Assembly: GCA_020848275.1 (NCBI GenBank)
Contig: JADLAK010000069.1
Span: forward strand, 1 to 51,397
Direction of reading: 5' to 3'
Origin: Planctomycetota bacterium
Lineage (GTDB): Bacteria > Planctomycetota > UBA8742 > UBA2392
DNA: 51,397 bases
Part shown: positions 36,995 to 44,230 of the stretch, in pieces
Layout of the letters: the number at the start of each line of letters is the position of its first letter
Numbering within the stretch: the stretch's first letter is position 1
Notes under the pieces: generated by a model
Told to the model about the DNA's origin: nothing
Database searches by the model: none
What the model saw: the letters and a program-made list of their open reading frames with translations, nothing else
Made by a program: the position numbers and the translations under genes

Positions 36995-38842
36995 CTAAGC
37001 CCGGTCTGTAAGTCGGAAGCCGCGCCGATCACGTCCGGCGGGCGTTCTGGATTCGTCAAAGTCGCCATGCCCGTCGCGTGCGAGTTCGGCAAGTGTCTCC
37101 GCCGCGCGTTCGGCGTTGCGGGCGCACGGCGGGCCAGTGCGGGTCAAGTCGCGCAAGGTCACGTATCCGCCTTGCTCGGCAATCCACGCCAGCACGCGGC
37201 GCGCATCGTTGCCCGCTGTCACGCCCCCGGCCATGAAAGTTCGGACGTGGTACGTGTGAGCGGCCAGCCATTGCGTGACGGCGATTGCGCCGCGCATCGT
37301 TTCGCCGTCAATCTGTGGACGGTTGAACACGTCGGCACCGTGTTTCAGGTGATGCAACGTCAGCGCCACGCGAAGGCATTGCCCGGCCAGCTTCCCGCCG
37401 TAGCCGCGCAAAAGTGGCGGCAAGTCGCGGCGGTCGCAGGATTCATAGAACAGCCCGTAGACAGCGACGGCATCGGGCGCGAGTACAAACAAGCGGGCGT
37501 CAACGTCGGCAGGCGGTGCATCCCCATCAATCTTGGGGCGCAAGTCGCCCGGCGTAACAACGGGAAGCAAAGCCCGTAGCGCCATGTTCCAAGCATGTTC
37601 AAGGGCAGGCGGCACAGGCGGCACGTCAAAGCGCGGCGCGGATTCGTCGCGGCAATCAATCCAATGGAAGCGGTCGAGTAGGCCGTCCGATTCGTCAAAG
37701 GCTTGCAACTTGCACGCGACGGCGGGCTGGATTCCGGCGATCAAAGCCATGCGCGGGCGCTTGACGTAAACGAATCTCCCGCGCCGATTCACGCGCACGG
37801 GTTGGCCAGCCCACAGTTTCAAGTAAGCCGCGCGGTCGCTGCCCTTGCCCGACTTGTATTGATTCATTCCGCCGGTGAACGCGGCCAGTTCATCGGGCGC
37901 GCAAAGCAGGCCCAGGTCTGTCGGCTCGTTTGCGGCCAGCACGTCGGCAAGGCTTTCGACGGTCGCATCATCGGCCAGCGCTTGCACGCGACGCGGCTCT
38001 GGCGGCAGCACGGGCTTTGCCCCTCGTTTGGATTGCGCCTGCAACGCGGCACAGTCCGCCCGCCATGACTCATGCGCGACGGCGAATGCCGATTGAAGGC
38101 CCCCGTCATAGTCATTCAACGGCGACGTGACGCGGGAAATTGTTGGCGATTTCTTGCTCCCCGGCATTGCCAGCGGGGCCAACCACAACGGGCCGATTTC
38201 AACGTGGCCCGGCCTGCCAAGAATCCGTGCCCCTGTCGGTACGCAAGTGCTGGCCGTCGCCAGCATCGCGGCGAACACAAGCGGCAAGGGCGCTTCCATG
38301 TTTACGGAAACGGCTTTGCCGTAGTCCCCAAGTGGTGCTGGCAATGCGTCCAGAGGCACGTCGGGCAATTTTGCGGGCGTCGGCGTCGGCGTTGCCTCTG
38401 CCGGAAGATCGGCGGTTTCGTTTGCGGCCTGTCGCGCACGGTAGTCATCGGCAAGCTGGATTGCCCAGCGTTGCGCCGCCGTTGTGGATTTCATGCCAGC
38501 GGCCCGGTTGGCAATGTCTGCCGCCGTCGCCGCGTCTTTGGTACCGGCTGTCAGTGAAGCTTCCGATATTTCCAGCCCGGCATCGTTCAAACTTCGCAAC
38601 ACACGCCAAGCGCATTCCGTTTCGGTACAGGAAAGATAGTCGCCGTTCGGCCAGACTTCGCGCACTTCCGCGATTCGGCGCGGGTCTTTGAAGCAAGCGG
38701 CCAGCACGCGGGTTTCCCGGTTGTAAAGCGCATCGGCGTTTGCCTCTGTCGCGCCAAATGGTACACTTGACCCGTCAAGGTTTTCGTTGTCCGCCGCGCC
38801 CCGATTCGCAGTCGGGGCGCTACTGTTTTCAGGGATAGTCAT
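36995..38842 (-). CDS. DUF3987-type replication protein
   Basis: A 615-residue protein. The N-terminal region (about 38-105; LYNRETRVLAACFKDPRRIAEV, LRSLNDAGLEISEASLTA) resembles the DnaB N-terminal domain. From about 165 it follows the DUF3987 pattern (LPAPLGDYGKAVSVNMEAPLPLVFAAMLATAS, GSKKSPTISRV as the phosphate-binding loop equivalent, LLCAPDELAAFTGGMNQYKSGKGSDRAAYLKLWAG). The C-terminus has a winged-helix-like end (LAWIAEQGGYVTLRDL). DUF3987 proteins are primase/helicase-like replication factors of plasmids, phages and satellites. Its ATG overlaps the stop of the excisionase-like gene (TAATG). Confidence 0.75.
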   Translation of the reverse strand: MTIPENSSAPTANRGAADNENLDGSSVPFGATEANADALYNRETRVLAACFKDPRRIAEVREVWPNGDYLSCTETECAWRVLRSLNDAGLEISEASLTAGTKDAATAADIANRAAGMKSTTAAQRWAIQLADDYRARQAANETADLPAEATPTPTPAKLPDVPLDALPAPLGDYGKAVSVNMEAPLPLVFAAMLATASTCVPTGARILGRPGHVEIGPLWLAPLAMPGSKKSPTISRVTSPLNDYDGGLQSAFAVAHESWRADCAALQAQSKRGAKPVLPPEPRRVQALADDATVESLADVLAANEPTDLGLLCAPDELAAFTGGMNQYKSGKGSDRAAYLKLWAGQPVRVNRRGRFVYVKRPRMALIAGIQPAVACKLQAFDESDGLLDRFHWIDCRDESAPRFDVPPVPPALEHAWNMALRALLPVVTPGDLRPKIDGDAPPADVDARLFVLAPDAVAVYGLFYESCDRRDLPPLLRGYGGKLAGQCLRVALTLHHLKHGADVFNRPQIDGETMRGAIAVTQWLAAHTYHVRTFMAGGVTAGNDARRVLAWIAEQGGYVTLRDLTRTGPPCARNAERAAETLAELARDGHGDFDESRTPAGRDRRGFRLTDRA

Positions 38843-39069
38843 TAGGCGGCCTCCCCGGCCAGCAACGCCAGCAAGGCGGCCTTACAGACAAGCACGCGGC
38901 CTTGTTTTGACGGGTGAGATTTCGCGGCGCGAAGTCGGCCCGATGCAATCCAGCGGGAGAGTGTGCGGCGGTCAACCTGCGCGAAGTCAGCGGCCTGTTT
39001 ACGGGTCAAGAGCGGCGGCAATGCAACGGCGGCTTGCGCCAGATCGGCGCATAGAGTTGCAACAGACAT
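38842..39069 (-). CDS. excisionase-like HTH protein
   Basis: A 75-residue protein with a MerR/AlpA-type winged helix: LLTRKQAADFAQVDRRTLSRWIASGRLRAAK, the form used by many Xis proteins and by regulators that switch satellite genes on. It is the first gene after the structured region 39083-39300 and is translationally coupled to the replication gene. It could excise the island, activate its operon, or both. Confidence 0.75.
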   Translation of the reverse strand: MSVATLCADLAQAAVALPPLLTRKQAADFAQVDRRTLSRWIASGRLRAAKSHPSKQGRVLVCKAALLALLAGEAA

Positions 39070-39154
39070 AATCGGCTCACGATTCCCGCGACGGGCGGGG
39101 TTCCGGTGCGCGTTGCGCGCACGTCCAGTGAACGGTTAGTTCGTCTTGGAACCT

Positions 39155-39290
39155 CTGCGTTAGCGCCGCAGGTGCGCTTACTTCTGTAGACCTCGCCAAT
39201 ATCTCCGTGGCGGTCGGGATCGTGAGACCTCTGACTTATCGGCGTCAGGTGCCGTTTGTGTCTTCTCTGCGTTTGCCGCCGCAGGTGCGG
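39155..39290 (-). ncRNA. tandem array of four predicted H-type RNA pseudoknots
   Basis: Four units begin every 36-39 bp: 39267-39290, 39231-39254, 39194-39218 and 39155-39177 (in minus-strand order). Read on the minus strand, each unit is a 4-bp stem, a 2-nt AC linker, a 5-bp stem starting with C and an A-rich 3-5 nt loop. The stems differ yet stay complementary: 4-bp stems CCGC/GCGG, CGGC/GCCG, CCCG/CGGA (one G-U) and GCGC/GCGC; 5-bp stems CTGCG/CGCAG, CTGAC/GTCAG, CGCCA/TGGCG and CTGCG/CGCAG. Loops are CAAA, ATAA, GATAT and TAA. Linker lengths are sterically sound only on the minus strand. A weak fifth unit may lie at 39085-39105. Confidence 0.65.
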
Positions 39291-39307
39291 TCACGTCAAG
39301 ATACCCC

Positions 39308-39338
39308 ATAGGACGCCAAGTGCAAAACACTAAGTCAA
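39308..39338 (-). promoter_or_regulatory. candidate promoter for the pseudoknot array and excisionase operon
   Basis: On the minus strand, TTGACT (39333-39338) is followed after 19 bp by TCCTAT (39308-39313). Transcription would begin about 39300, just before the first pseudoknot. The spacing is longer than ideal. Confidence 0.35.
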
Positions 39339-39423
39339 GTTTTCCCGATACTTATTCCCCACAGGCTTTCCACAAGGATTCGCGGGCAGCGTTGACGGTC
39401 ACAAGCGCGCCACTAAACCCAGC

Positions 39424-40716
39424 CTATGAAGCGGCTTTTGCTGTCTCACGTCGCACGTCTCTGGCGTTGGAATTGCATCCGGCGATTGCTTCAAACAGGT
39501 CGGAACACTTCATGGCGGCTTCAAGTGTTGTCGCGCCCGGTAGGAAGTCCTTTGCGCGGCCCGTATAGAATTGCTCTGCCGTGGCCTTCCCGTGGCCAAG
39601 TTGCCAGCTTGTTTCGCTTATGCTGTCGCGCCCGTAGAGGCTGGAACAAACCGAGTATGTGCCGCACGTCCGCCTGCAATCGTGCCAAGTAAACTTCCCG
39701 GATGCGAAGGCCCGTTGCAAAAGCTTGCGAGCCTTGACGGCGGTCGAGTGTGTGACGTGCGGGAACACGCGAGATTCATCCTTGGAACGGGCAAGTTTCA
39801 TGCGTGCAAGCATGGCGACAATCGACGGCATTTTCTCCAGACTGACCGTGCGCTCTGTCTTTGTTTTTGTTCGCACTGACAGTGTGATTTCTTGTTTCTC
39901 AATGCTCACTTCATCCCAAGTCAGTTCGGCCAGTTCTGTAAAGCGCATCCCTGTCAGCAGCGCGGCCAGTGTGAAGGGCGCGAAAGGCGCGTTGCCCTCA
40001 GCGTCATAGCGTTGCACGGCCTCAAGTAACTTGCGGATTTGAAGCGTGTCGAGAAACCTGGGTTTAGTGCGTTCCCGCTTCACAAAGGGCAGGCTGTCAT
40101 AGATCGAATCGCTCGTTAGGTTCGGAAGCTTGCCCTCACGGCGTAACTGCGACAGCACAATGCGAAGGGAGTTCAATTGCTTGTTTTGTTGAGCGGGGGA
40201 TTTCTTTTGCTTGCCTTCAAGGCGCTTTCCCTTGCCAACCCCTTGCCCTTTGGCGGGGACGTGCGCCAGCAGGCCCACAAACCACGTCCTGTATTGCGCC
40301 AGCAGGGGCGCAGTCAAACCCTCAATGATCGGCAATGGCTTTGAAGCGCACCACGCCTCAAACGGCGCTGTGCCCTGTTTATAGGCGACTAGGGTTCTCG
40401 GCCTCAGTTCGGCCTCTTTGGCCGTGTAATAGGCTTCTATCGCTTTGGAAACGGCAGTTTGCGTAGTAGTCGCCGTGCCTGCTGCGATTGCAGATTTCGT
40501 TGCATTGAGTGAGTCGGCCTTGTTTTCGCACCACGTCCGGCGGCTTTCGACGGTCGTTTTGCCCAAAGCCGTGAGGCTTTCCTGTTTTTCCTTCCCGGTC
40601 ACGGGGTCAGTCCATCTTGCAACCCATGAATCCCCGTTAGCGCGCTTGAGGCGCTTCAACTTGACGCCCCTGTGGCCTCTGTCTTGACGTTTGAGCGGCC
40701 TGCCAACGTTTGCCAT
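39424..40716 (-). CDS. tyrosine recombinase (island integrase)
   Basis: A 430-residue integrase. The N-terminal arm-binding region (about 15-60) is followed by a SAM-like core-binding domain (about 90-215) and the catalytic domain. Catalytic residues visible are Arg in TGMRFTELAELTW, Lys in VRTKTKTERTV, His/Arg in TWHDCRRTCGTY, His in LGHGKATAEQF and the nucleophilic Tyr in EQFYTG. It sits next to the right attachment site, as expected for tRNA-targeting elements, and is the obvious enzyme for the 45-bp repeats. A TTGAC/GTCAA dyad lies in its upstream region. Confidence 0.95.
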   Translation of the reverse strand: MANVGRPLKRQDRGHRGVKLKRLKRANGDSWVARWTDPVTGKEKQESLTALGKTTVESRRTWCENKADSLNATKSAIAAGTATTTQTAVSKAIEAYYTAKEAELRPRTLVAYKQGTAPFEAWCASKPLPIIEGLTAPLLAQYRTWFVGLLAHVPAKGQGVGKGKRLEGKQKKSPAQQNKQLNSLRIVLSQLRREGKLPNLTSDSIYDSLPFVKRERTKPRFLDTLQIRKLLEAVQRYDAEGNAPFAPFTLAALLTGMRFTELAELTWDEVSIEKQEITLSVRTKTKTERTVSLEKMPSIVAMLARMKLARSKDESRVFPHVTHSTAVKARKLLQRAFASGKFTWHDCRRTCGTYSVCSSLYGRDSISETSWQLGHGKATAEQFYTGRAKDFLPGATTLEAAMKCSDLFEAIAGCNSNARDVRRETAKAAS

Positions 40717-40734
40717 GACTGCCCCTCAGAGTTA

Positions 40735-40746
40735 TTGACGTGTCAA
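40735..40746. promoter_or_regulatory. dyad upstream of the integrase gene
   Basis: TTGACGTGTCAA has 5-bp arms (TTGAC/GTCAA) around two bases, 19 bp before the integrase ATG. It includes TTGACA on the minus strand, so it may be part of the integrase promoter or an operator. There is no gene between 40717 and 40904. Confidence 0.35.
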
Positions 40747-40904
40747 GGGGACTGTGCGTCCCCCAGAACGTCCCCCAGTTTTTGCCCCATGACGGGTTAT
40801 TGTGCCCTACCCGGCTGGAAACACGGAACGCCACAGAAGCCGATATTACTAGGGCGTCATGGGGTCTAATGGTACTTGAATGGACAAAGGCGGGAAAGGG
40901 CCTA

Positions 40905-40949
40905 AAAGGATTATGAGTCCTCTGCTCTAACCGATTGAGCTACAGGCCC
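40905..40949. repeat. attachment site, right (displaced 5' part of tRNA)
   Basis: Identical over 45 bp to 33822-33866. It lacks the T arm and 3' half and is therefore not a functional tRNA. It represents the original chromosomal 5' end of the tRNA, separated from its 3' half by the island. Confidence 0.9.
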
Positions 40950-40961
40950 TTACCGGGTCTC

Positions 40962-40990
40962 AACATATGACGCGCGCTGGCGCTTGTCAT
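40962..40990 (-). promoter_or_regulatory. orphaned tRNA promoter
   Basis: On the minus strand, ATGACA (40985-40990) and TATGTT (40962-40967) are separated by 17 bp. They point at the truncated tRNA 5' end at 40949, giving a 5-7 nt leader. This is where the tRNA's native promoter should lie before integration. Confidence 0.45.
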
Positions 40991-41216
40991 GTGCGGTTGT
41001 CGCAACAGCACCGATCGCACCGAAACATTCTGCTGCAATCACGCGTTCGCGGAGTACAATTAAATCACGGGGCCGGTATGCCTGCCGTGCAACACGGATC
41101 TACGGCATGCCGCAATCCCTCGGGCCGCTGCGGGCTGCAGGAGCAGCGAAGATTCGATTCCATGAAGCACGGTGAATTCGCCGGGTATTCGACACCTCCG
41201 GGCAGGAGGACGAGAC

Positions 41217-42674
41217 ATGAAAGTATTTCTCTTTATTTTGACGATCGCAGCAGCAGCTGCAGCAGTAGTGCTTACCACGCCAACGCCCGCAAAGGCTGAC
41301 GTGGCTGTTGAAATCGACTTCGACTACTTCCACGAACGCCTGCTGCCAAGCGGCCACTGGGTGGAGGTCGAAGATTATGGCATGTGCTGGTATCCCGCGG
41401 ACATCTACGACGACTGGTGCCCCTATGAGGACGGGCACTGGGTTTATCTTGATGACTACGGTTGGTACTGGGAATCCGATGAAGACTTCGCCTGGGCCTG
41501 CTACCACTACGGCAGATGGCATCGCCACCACCACCACGGCTGGATCTGGTTGCCCGGCTATGAGTGGGGACCGGCGTGGGTAAGCTGGCGTCGCGGCGGC
41601 GGATATTGTGCATGGGCGCCGTTGCCGCCAAGAGCCACGTTTGAAGTCAGTTTCGGCGTGCGCATTGGCGGCGCATGGGAACACGACATCCACCATAATG
41701 ACTGGATCTGCGTAAGCGAGACCAACTTCCTCGCAGGCCGCGTGCGTGACGTCAGGGTTCGCAACAACGTCACCATCATCAACAACACGACCATCATCGG
41801 CGCTGTCCAGGTGCAGAACAATGTCGTGGTGAACAAGACCATCGAGGTAAACCAGGTTGAACGCAACACCGGCCGCAAGGTCGAACGCCGGCAGGTTCGC
41901 GAAGCGCGCACACTCGGCGACGCGAAGGTCAGGCCGGAGGGCGGCAACGAGGTCAAGGTGTTCAAGCCGCGAGTCAAGCAGGGCAGCCGGGTTACGCGGC
42001 GCGATGACAATGATGAACGCGCCCGCGAAGCCAAGTTGAAGACTGTCCGCGAACGACACGAGGCCGAACGCCAGGAAATCGCGGCCGGCGAAAGCGACCC
42101 GAAACGCCGTTCGGAACGCGAGCAGCAGATCCGGACGCGCCAGGAGCAGGAGGAAAAGAACGTGCGTGAACGGCCGATGCGCCGTGAACGCAGGCCCGCG
42201 GAAACCGCGCCGCGTGCGCCGGGCCGCGAACCGGACCGGGCGGAGCCTCGCCGCGAGGAACCGCGTCGTGAGCCCCCGAAGTCGGAGCCGCGTCGCGAGG
42301 AACCGCGTCGCGAGCCCCCGAAGTCGGAGCCACGTCGCGAAGAACCGCGTCGTGAGCCGCCGAAGTCGGAACCACGCCGCGAGCCTCCACGCTCGGAGCC
42401 CCGTCGCGAGGAACCCCGTCGCGAACCTCCGCGCTCGGAGCCGCGCCGTGAGGAACCACGTCCTGAACCCCGCGCCGAACCAAGGCCGCAGCCGCGTCCC
42501 GAACCTCGCGCGGAGCCAAGGCCGCAGCCGCGTCCCGAACCCCGCGCGGAGCCAAGGCCCGAGCCGCGTCGTGAGCCCAGGGCGGAACCCCGCCCGCAAC
42601 CGCGGCGCGAGCCCCGGACGCCGCCGCGTCCGCCTCGGCGTCCGCCCTCAAAGGAGCGTGACAGGAACAGATAG
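41217..42674 (+). CDS. exported DUF6600-like protein with Pro/Arg/Glu repeat tail
   Basis: A 485-residue secreted protein. Residues 1-26 are a signal peptide (ending TPAKA). About 30-150 are Trp/Tyr/Gly-rich with repeated GHWVEVEDYG, GHWVYLDDYGWYW, RWHRHHHHGWIWLPGYEWGPAWVSW, the DUF6600 pattern. An Asn/Val-rich stretch (VRNNVTIINNTTIIGAVQVQNNVVVN) may form a beta-helix-like segment. From about 285 the tail is highly charged. From about 340 it becomes tandem repeats: three units of PRREEPRREPPKSE, then EPRAEPRPQPRP units. The tail is likely disordered and may bind nucleic acid or cell-wall polymers. Start ATG at 41217 after AGGAGGACGAG. Confidence 0.85.
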   Translation: MKVFLFILTIAAAAAAVVLTTPTPAKADVAVEIDFDYFHERLLPSGHWVEVEDYGMCWYPADIYDDWCPYEDGHWVYLDDYGWYWESDEDFAWACYHYGRWHRHHHHGWIWLPGYEWGPAWVSWRRGGGYCAWAPLPPRATFEVSFGVRIGGAWEHDIHHNDWICVSETNFLAGRVRDVRVRNNVTIINNTTIIGAVQVQNNVVVNKTIEVNQVERNTGRKVERRQVREARTLGDAKVRPEGGNEVKVFKPRVKQGSRVTRRDDNDERAREAKLKTVRERHEAERQEIAAGESDPKRRSEREQQIRTRQEQEEKNVRERPMRRERRPAETAPRAPGREPDRAEPRREEPRREPPKSEPRREEPRREPPKSEPRREEPRREPPKSEPRREPPRSEPRREEPRREPPRSEPRREEPRPEPRAEPRPQPRPEPRAEPRPQPRPEPRAEPRPEPRREPRAEPRPQPRREPRTPPRPPRRPPSKERDRNR

Positions 42675-42719
42675 AACACCGGACGAAAGCACCGGGGTCG
42701 GTCGCAATCGTCCGGAAAG

Positions 42720-42742
42720 GTGAAGGCGAGGCAAGCCTTCAC
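42720..42742. repeat. hairpin overlapping the end of the glycosyltransferase gene
   Basis: GTGAAGGC pairs with GCCTTCAC around a 7-nt loop. The TGA stop of the minus-strand glycosyltransferase (42739-42741) lies within its right arm. Together with the next hairpin it separates two convergent genes and can work as a terminator. Confidence 0.6.
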
Positions 42743-44157
42743 GGCAACAAGGAGGACAGCCCCGATGGGCTGTCCTTCGCCTTTATCCGCCAGAGCACGA
42801 CAAAGCTGGCGATCCAGGCTGCCGTAAGCACCCAGGTCGGCCCGCCCCAGATATAATAGTTCAGGATTACACGGGCTGCCGATGCTATCGCCCCGGGGCC
42901 AAAAACAGCCCTGAAGATGTCGTACGAAACCACGGTGCCCAGCGCCAGCAGGACCATAATCACGACGAAGGCGCGGCGCGAAATCGGCGGCTTGCCTTCG
43001 CCGGATTTGCGGCTGAGCGCAATCAGCGGCCCGGCCCAGAGCACCAGTGCGCACAAGTGATGGGGCCAGCAGGGCAGGCTTCCAAGATGTGCGGCGGCGA
43101 GAGCCAGGCCCGCGGCCCCGGCCGACACCAGCGGCATGGCGCGTTTGCGCCATGCCAGAAGAAGCGAAAGCAAAAACAGAGCGCCGGGGATTGCCAGGCC
43201 TGCGAAGCGCACAACGGTTTCGTTGACGGGTGCGATCAGCGGGCCGCGCTCGGGCATTCCGTAATACAGCGTCGCGCCACTTTGAAAGCAGCGGCTCAAG
43301 GCAGCCGAAAAAGAAATGTTGGGTGCGCGCGTGCCGCCGACATACTGGCCTTTTTGATGGGCGACTCGCTGCACCGCGCGGCCGACGAAATACTCCATGC
43401 CGATCTGGTTGTTGACGCGGATGCCCTCGACGATGCCGTGCCGCGGCACAGTCCAGATCAGCGGCGTGAAATAGAACAACACAAGGCCAAAGCCCACCCC
43501 CAGGCAGGCGCGCCAGCGACCCTGCACCGCGAGCACGGCAATCAGCACAATCGGGATCACCTTGAGGTGAAACGCAAGGCCGACCAGGGAGCCTCCGACG
43601 ATGTCGCGTCGGCGCGCGATCAGCGCCAACCCGGTACAGGCGGTGGCGGTAACGAGCAGGTTGATCTGCCCCTCATAGAGATTGGCGGGCAGCGTGCCCG
43701 CCAGCGGCAGCAGCGCCCAGCAGAAGCGCGCGAATGTGCCCAGCGCCGGGTTGCGGCAGATGTCGTATACGGCCCGGACCGAAACCAGGACGCCGAGCAT
43801 CAACACGCCGGCCCAAAGGACCATCCCGACGTCGGGCGGGAACAGCGTAAAGAACGCGAAGATCGAGGCAAACGCGGGCGGATAGACGTAGAGCAGAAGG
43901 TCAGCGTTTTCGTCGACCGCCAGGTCCCGCGGAACGTCGTAAAGGCGGGCGCCGCCCTCGCGCATCTCGACGCCCGCGCGCCAGTACACGCCGGCGTCGA
44001 GGTTTTGCGCCGCCCATTTCAGGCTGACTGCGCCCAGTATCGATGACATGGCGAGCACTACGCCGACCAGGATGACTTTCTGGTACGTGCGCAGTGGTGC
44101 GGCGGCGGGCGGCAGGTCGGCAGGCGGCGAAGATGGGGGCTTTTCGGCGTCGGTCAC
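42739..44157 (-). CDS. GT87-type (DUF2029) membrane glycosyltransferase
   Basis: A 472-residue polytopic protein with about ten membrane helices. The first loop has LDAGVYWRAGVEMREGGARLYD and LLLYVYPPAFASIFAFFTLFPP, the typical opening of polyprenyl-phosphate-sugar-dependent GT-C enzymes of family GT87, where an acidic residue after the first helix is catalytic. LYEGQINLLVTATACTGLALIARRRDIVGGSLVGLAFHLKVIP follows, also family-typical. It probably adds mannose or a similar sugar to a lipid-linked glycan outside the membrane. I place the start at the GTG 44157, because the longer frame to 44277 runs through a hairpin repeat. The last dozen residues are encoded by repeat DNA. Confidence 0.82.
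   Translation of the reverse strand: MTDAEKPPSSPPADLPPAAAPLRTYQKVILVGVVLAMSSILGAVSLKWAAQNLDAGVYWRAGVEMREGGARLYDVPRDLAVDENADLLLYVYPPAFASIFAFFTLFPPDVGMVLWAGVLMLGVLVSVRAVYDICRNPALGTFARFCWALLPLAGTLPANLYEGQINLLVTATACTGLALIARRRDIVGGSLVGLAFHLKVIPIVLIAVLAVQGRWRACLGVGFGLVLFYFTPLIWTVPRHGIVEGIRVNNQIGMEYFVGRAVQRVAHQKGQYVGGTRAPNISFSAALSRCFQSGATLYYGMPERGPLIAPVNETVVRFAGLAIPGALFLLSLLLAWRKRAMPLVSAGAAGLALAAAHLGSLPCWPHHLCALVLWAGPLIALSRKSGEGKPPISRRAFVVIMVLLALGTVVSYDIFRAVFGPGAIASAARVILNYYIWGGPTWVLTAAWIASFVVLWRIKAKDSPSGLSSLLP
42753..42776. repeat. hairpin, GACAGCC family, copy 1
   Basis: AGGACAGCCC-CGAT-GGGCTGTCCT is a perfect 10-bp stem. It is related to 44183-44210 and 44687-44714. It encodes residues KDSPSGLS near the C-terminus of the glycosyltransferase. 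Confidence 0.7.
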
Positions 44158-44182
44158 AGCGCGAATATAGCGGCTTAAATGA

Positions 44183-44210
44183 AAGGAGACAGCGGCGAGG
44201 CTGTCTCCTT
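44183..44210. repeat. hairpin, GACAGCC family, copy 2
   Basis: AAGGAGACAGC pairs perfectly (11 bp) with GCTGTCTCCTT around a 6-nt loop. It lies between the DsrE-family gene and the glycosyltransferase. Confidence 0.7.
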
Positions 44211-44230
44211 CGTGCGATGAAAAAGTTGCC

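Larger units (their letters stand above)
33822..40949. mobile_element. integrated phage-satellite-like island in a tRNA gene
   Basis: An island of about 7.1 kb, bounded by 45-bp direct repeats of a tRNA gene. From the right end inwards it holds a tyrosine integrase, a structured noncoding segment, an excisionase-like HTH protein, a DUF3987-type replication protein, an unknown protein, a DUF5681-like protein, small overlapping genes including terminase-small-subunit-like HTH proteins, and a HEPN cargo gene facing the other way. Capsid, tail, lysis and large terminase genes are absent. Integrase, excisionase, replication and small-terminase genes without structural genes is the layout of phage satellites (PICI-like). 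Several genes are too divergent for firm family calls. Confidence 0.85.

Noticed and set aside
36995..38842. full prophage
   Set aside because: No capsid, portal, tail, lysis or large-terminase gene is present in the 7.1-kb element.
39155..39290. CRISPR array
   Set aside because: Units are spaced every 36-39 bp, but the repeated parts themselves vary in compensating fashion and there are no unique spacers between identical repeats or cas genes.
40637..40834. small minus-strand gene before the integrase
   Set aside because: Overlaps the integrase start in another frame and has no start signal or domain.
41558..43153. 531-codon minus-strand frame with Ser/Arg/Gly repeats
   Set aside because: It is the complement of the Pro/Arg/Glu repeat tail of the plus-strand gene, which has a signal peptide and a ribosome binding site.
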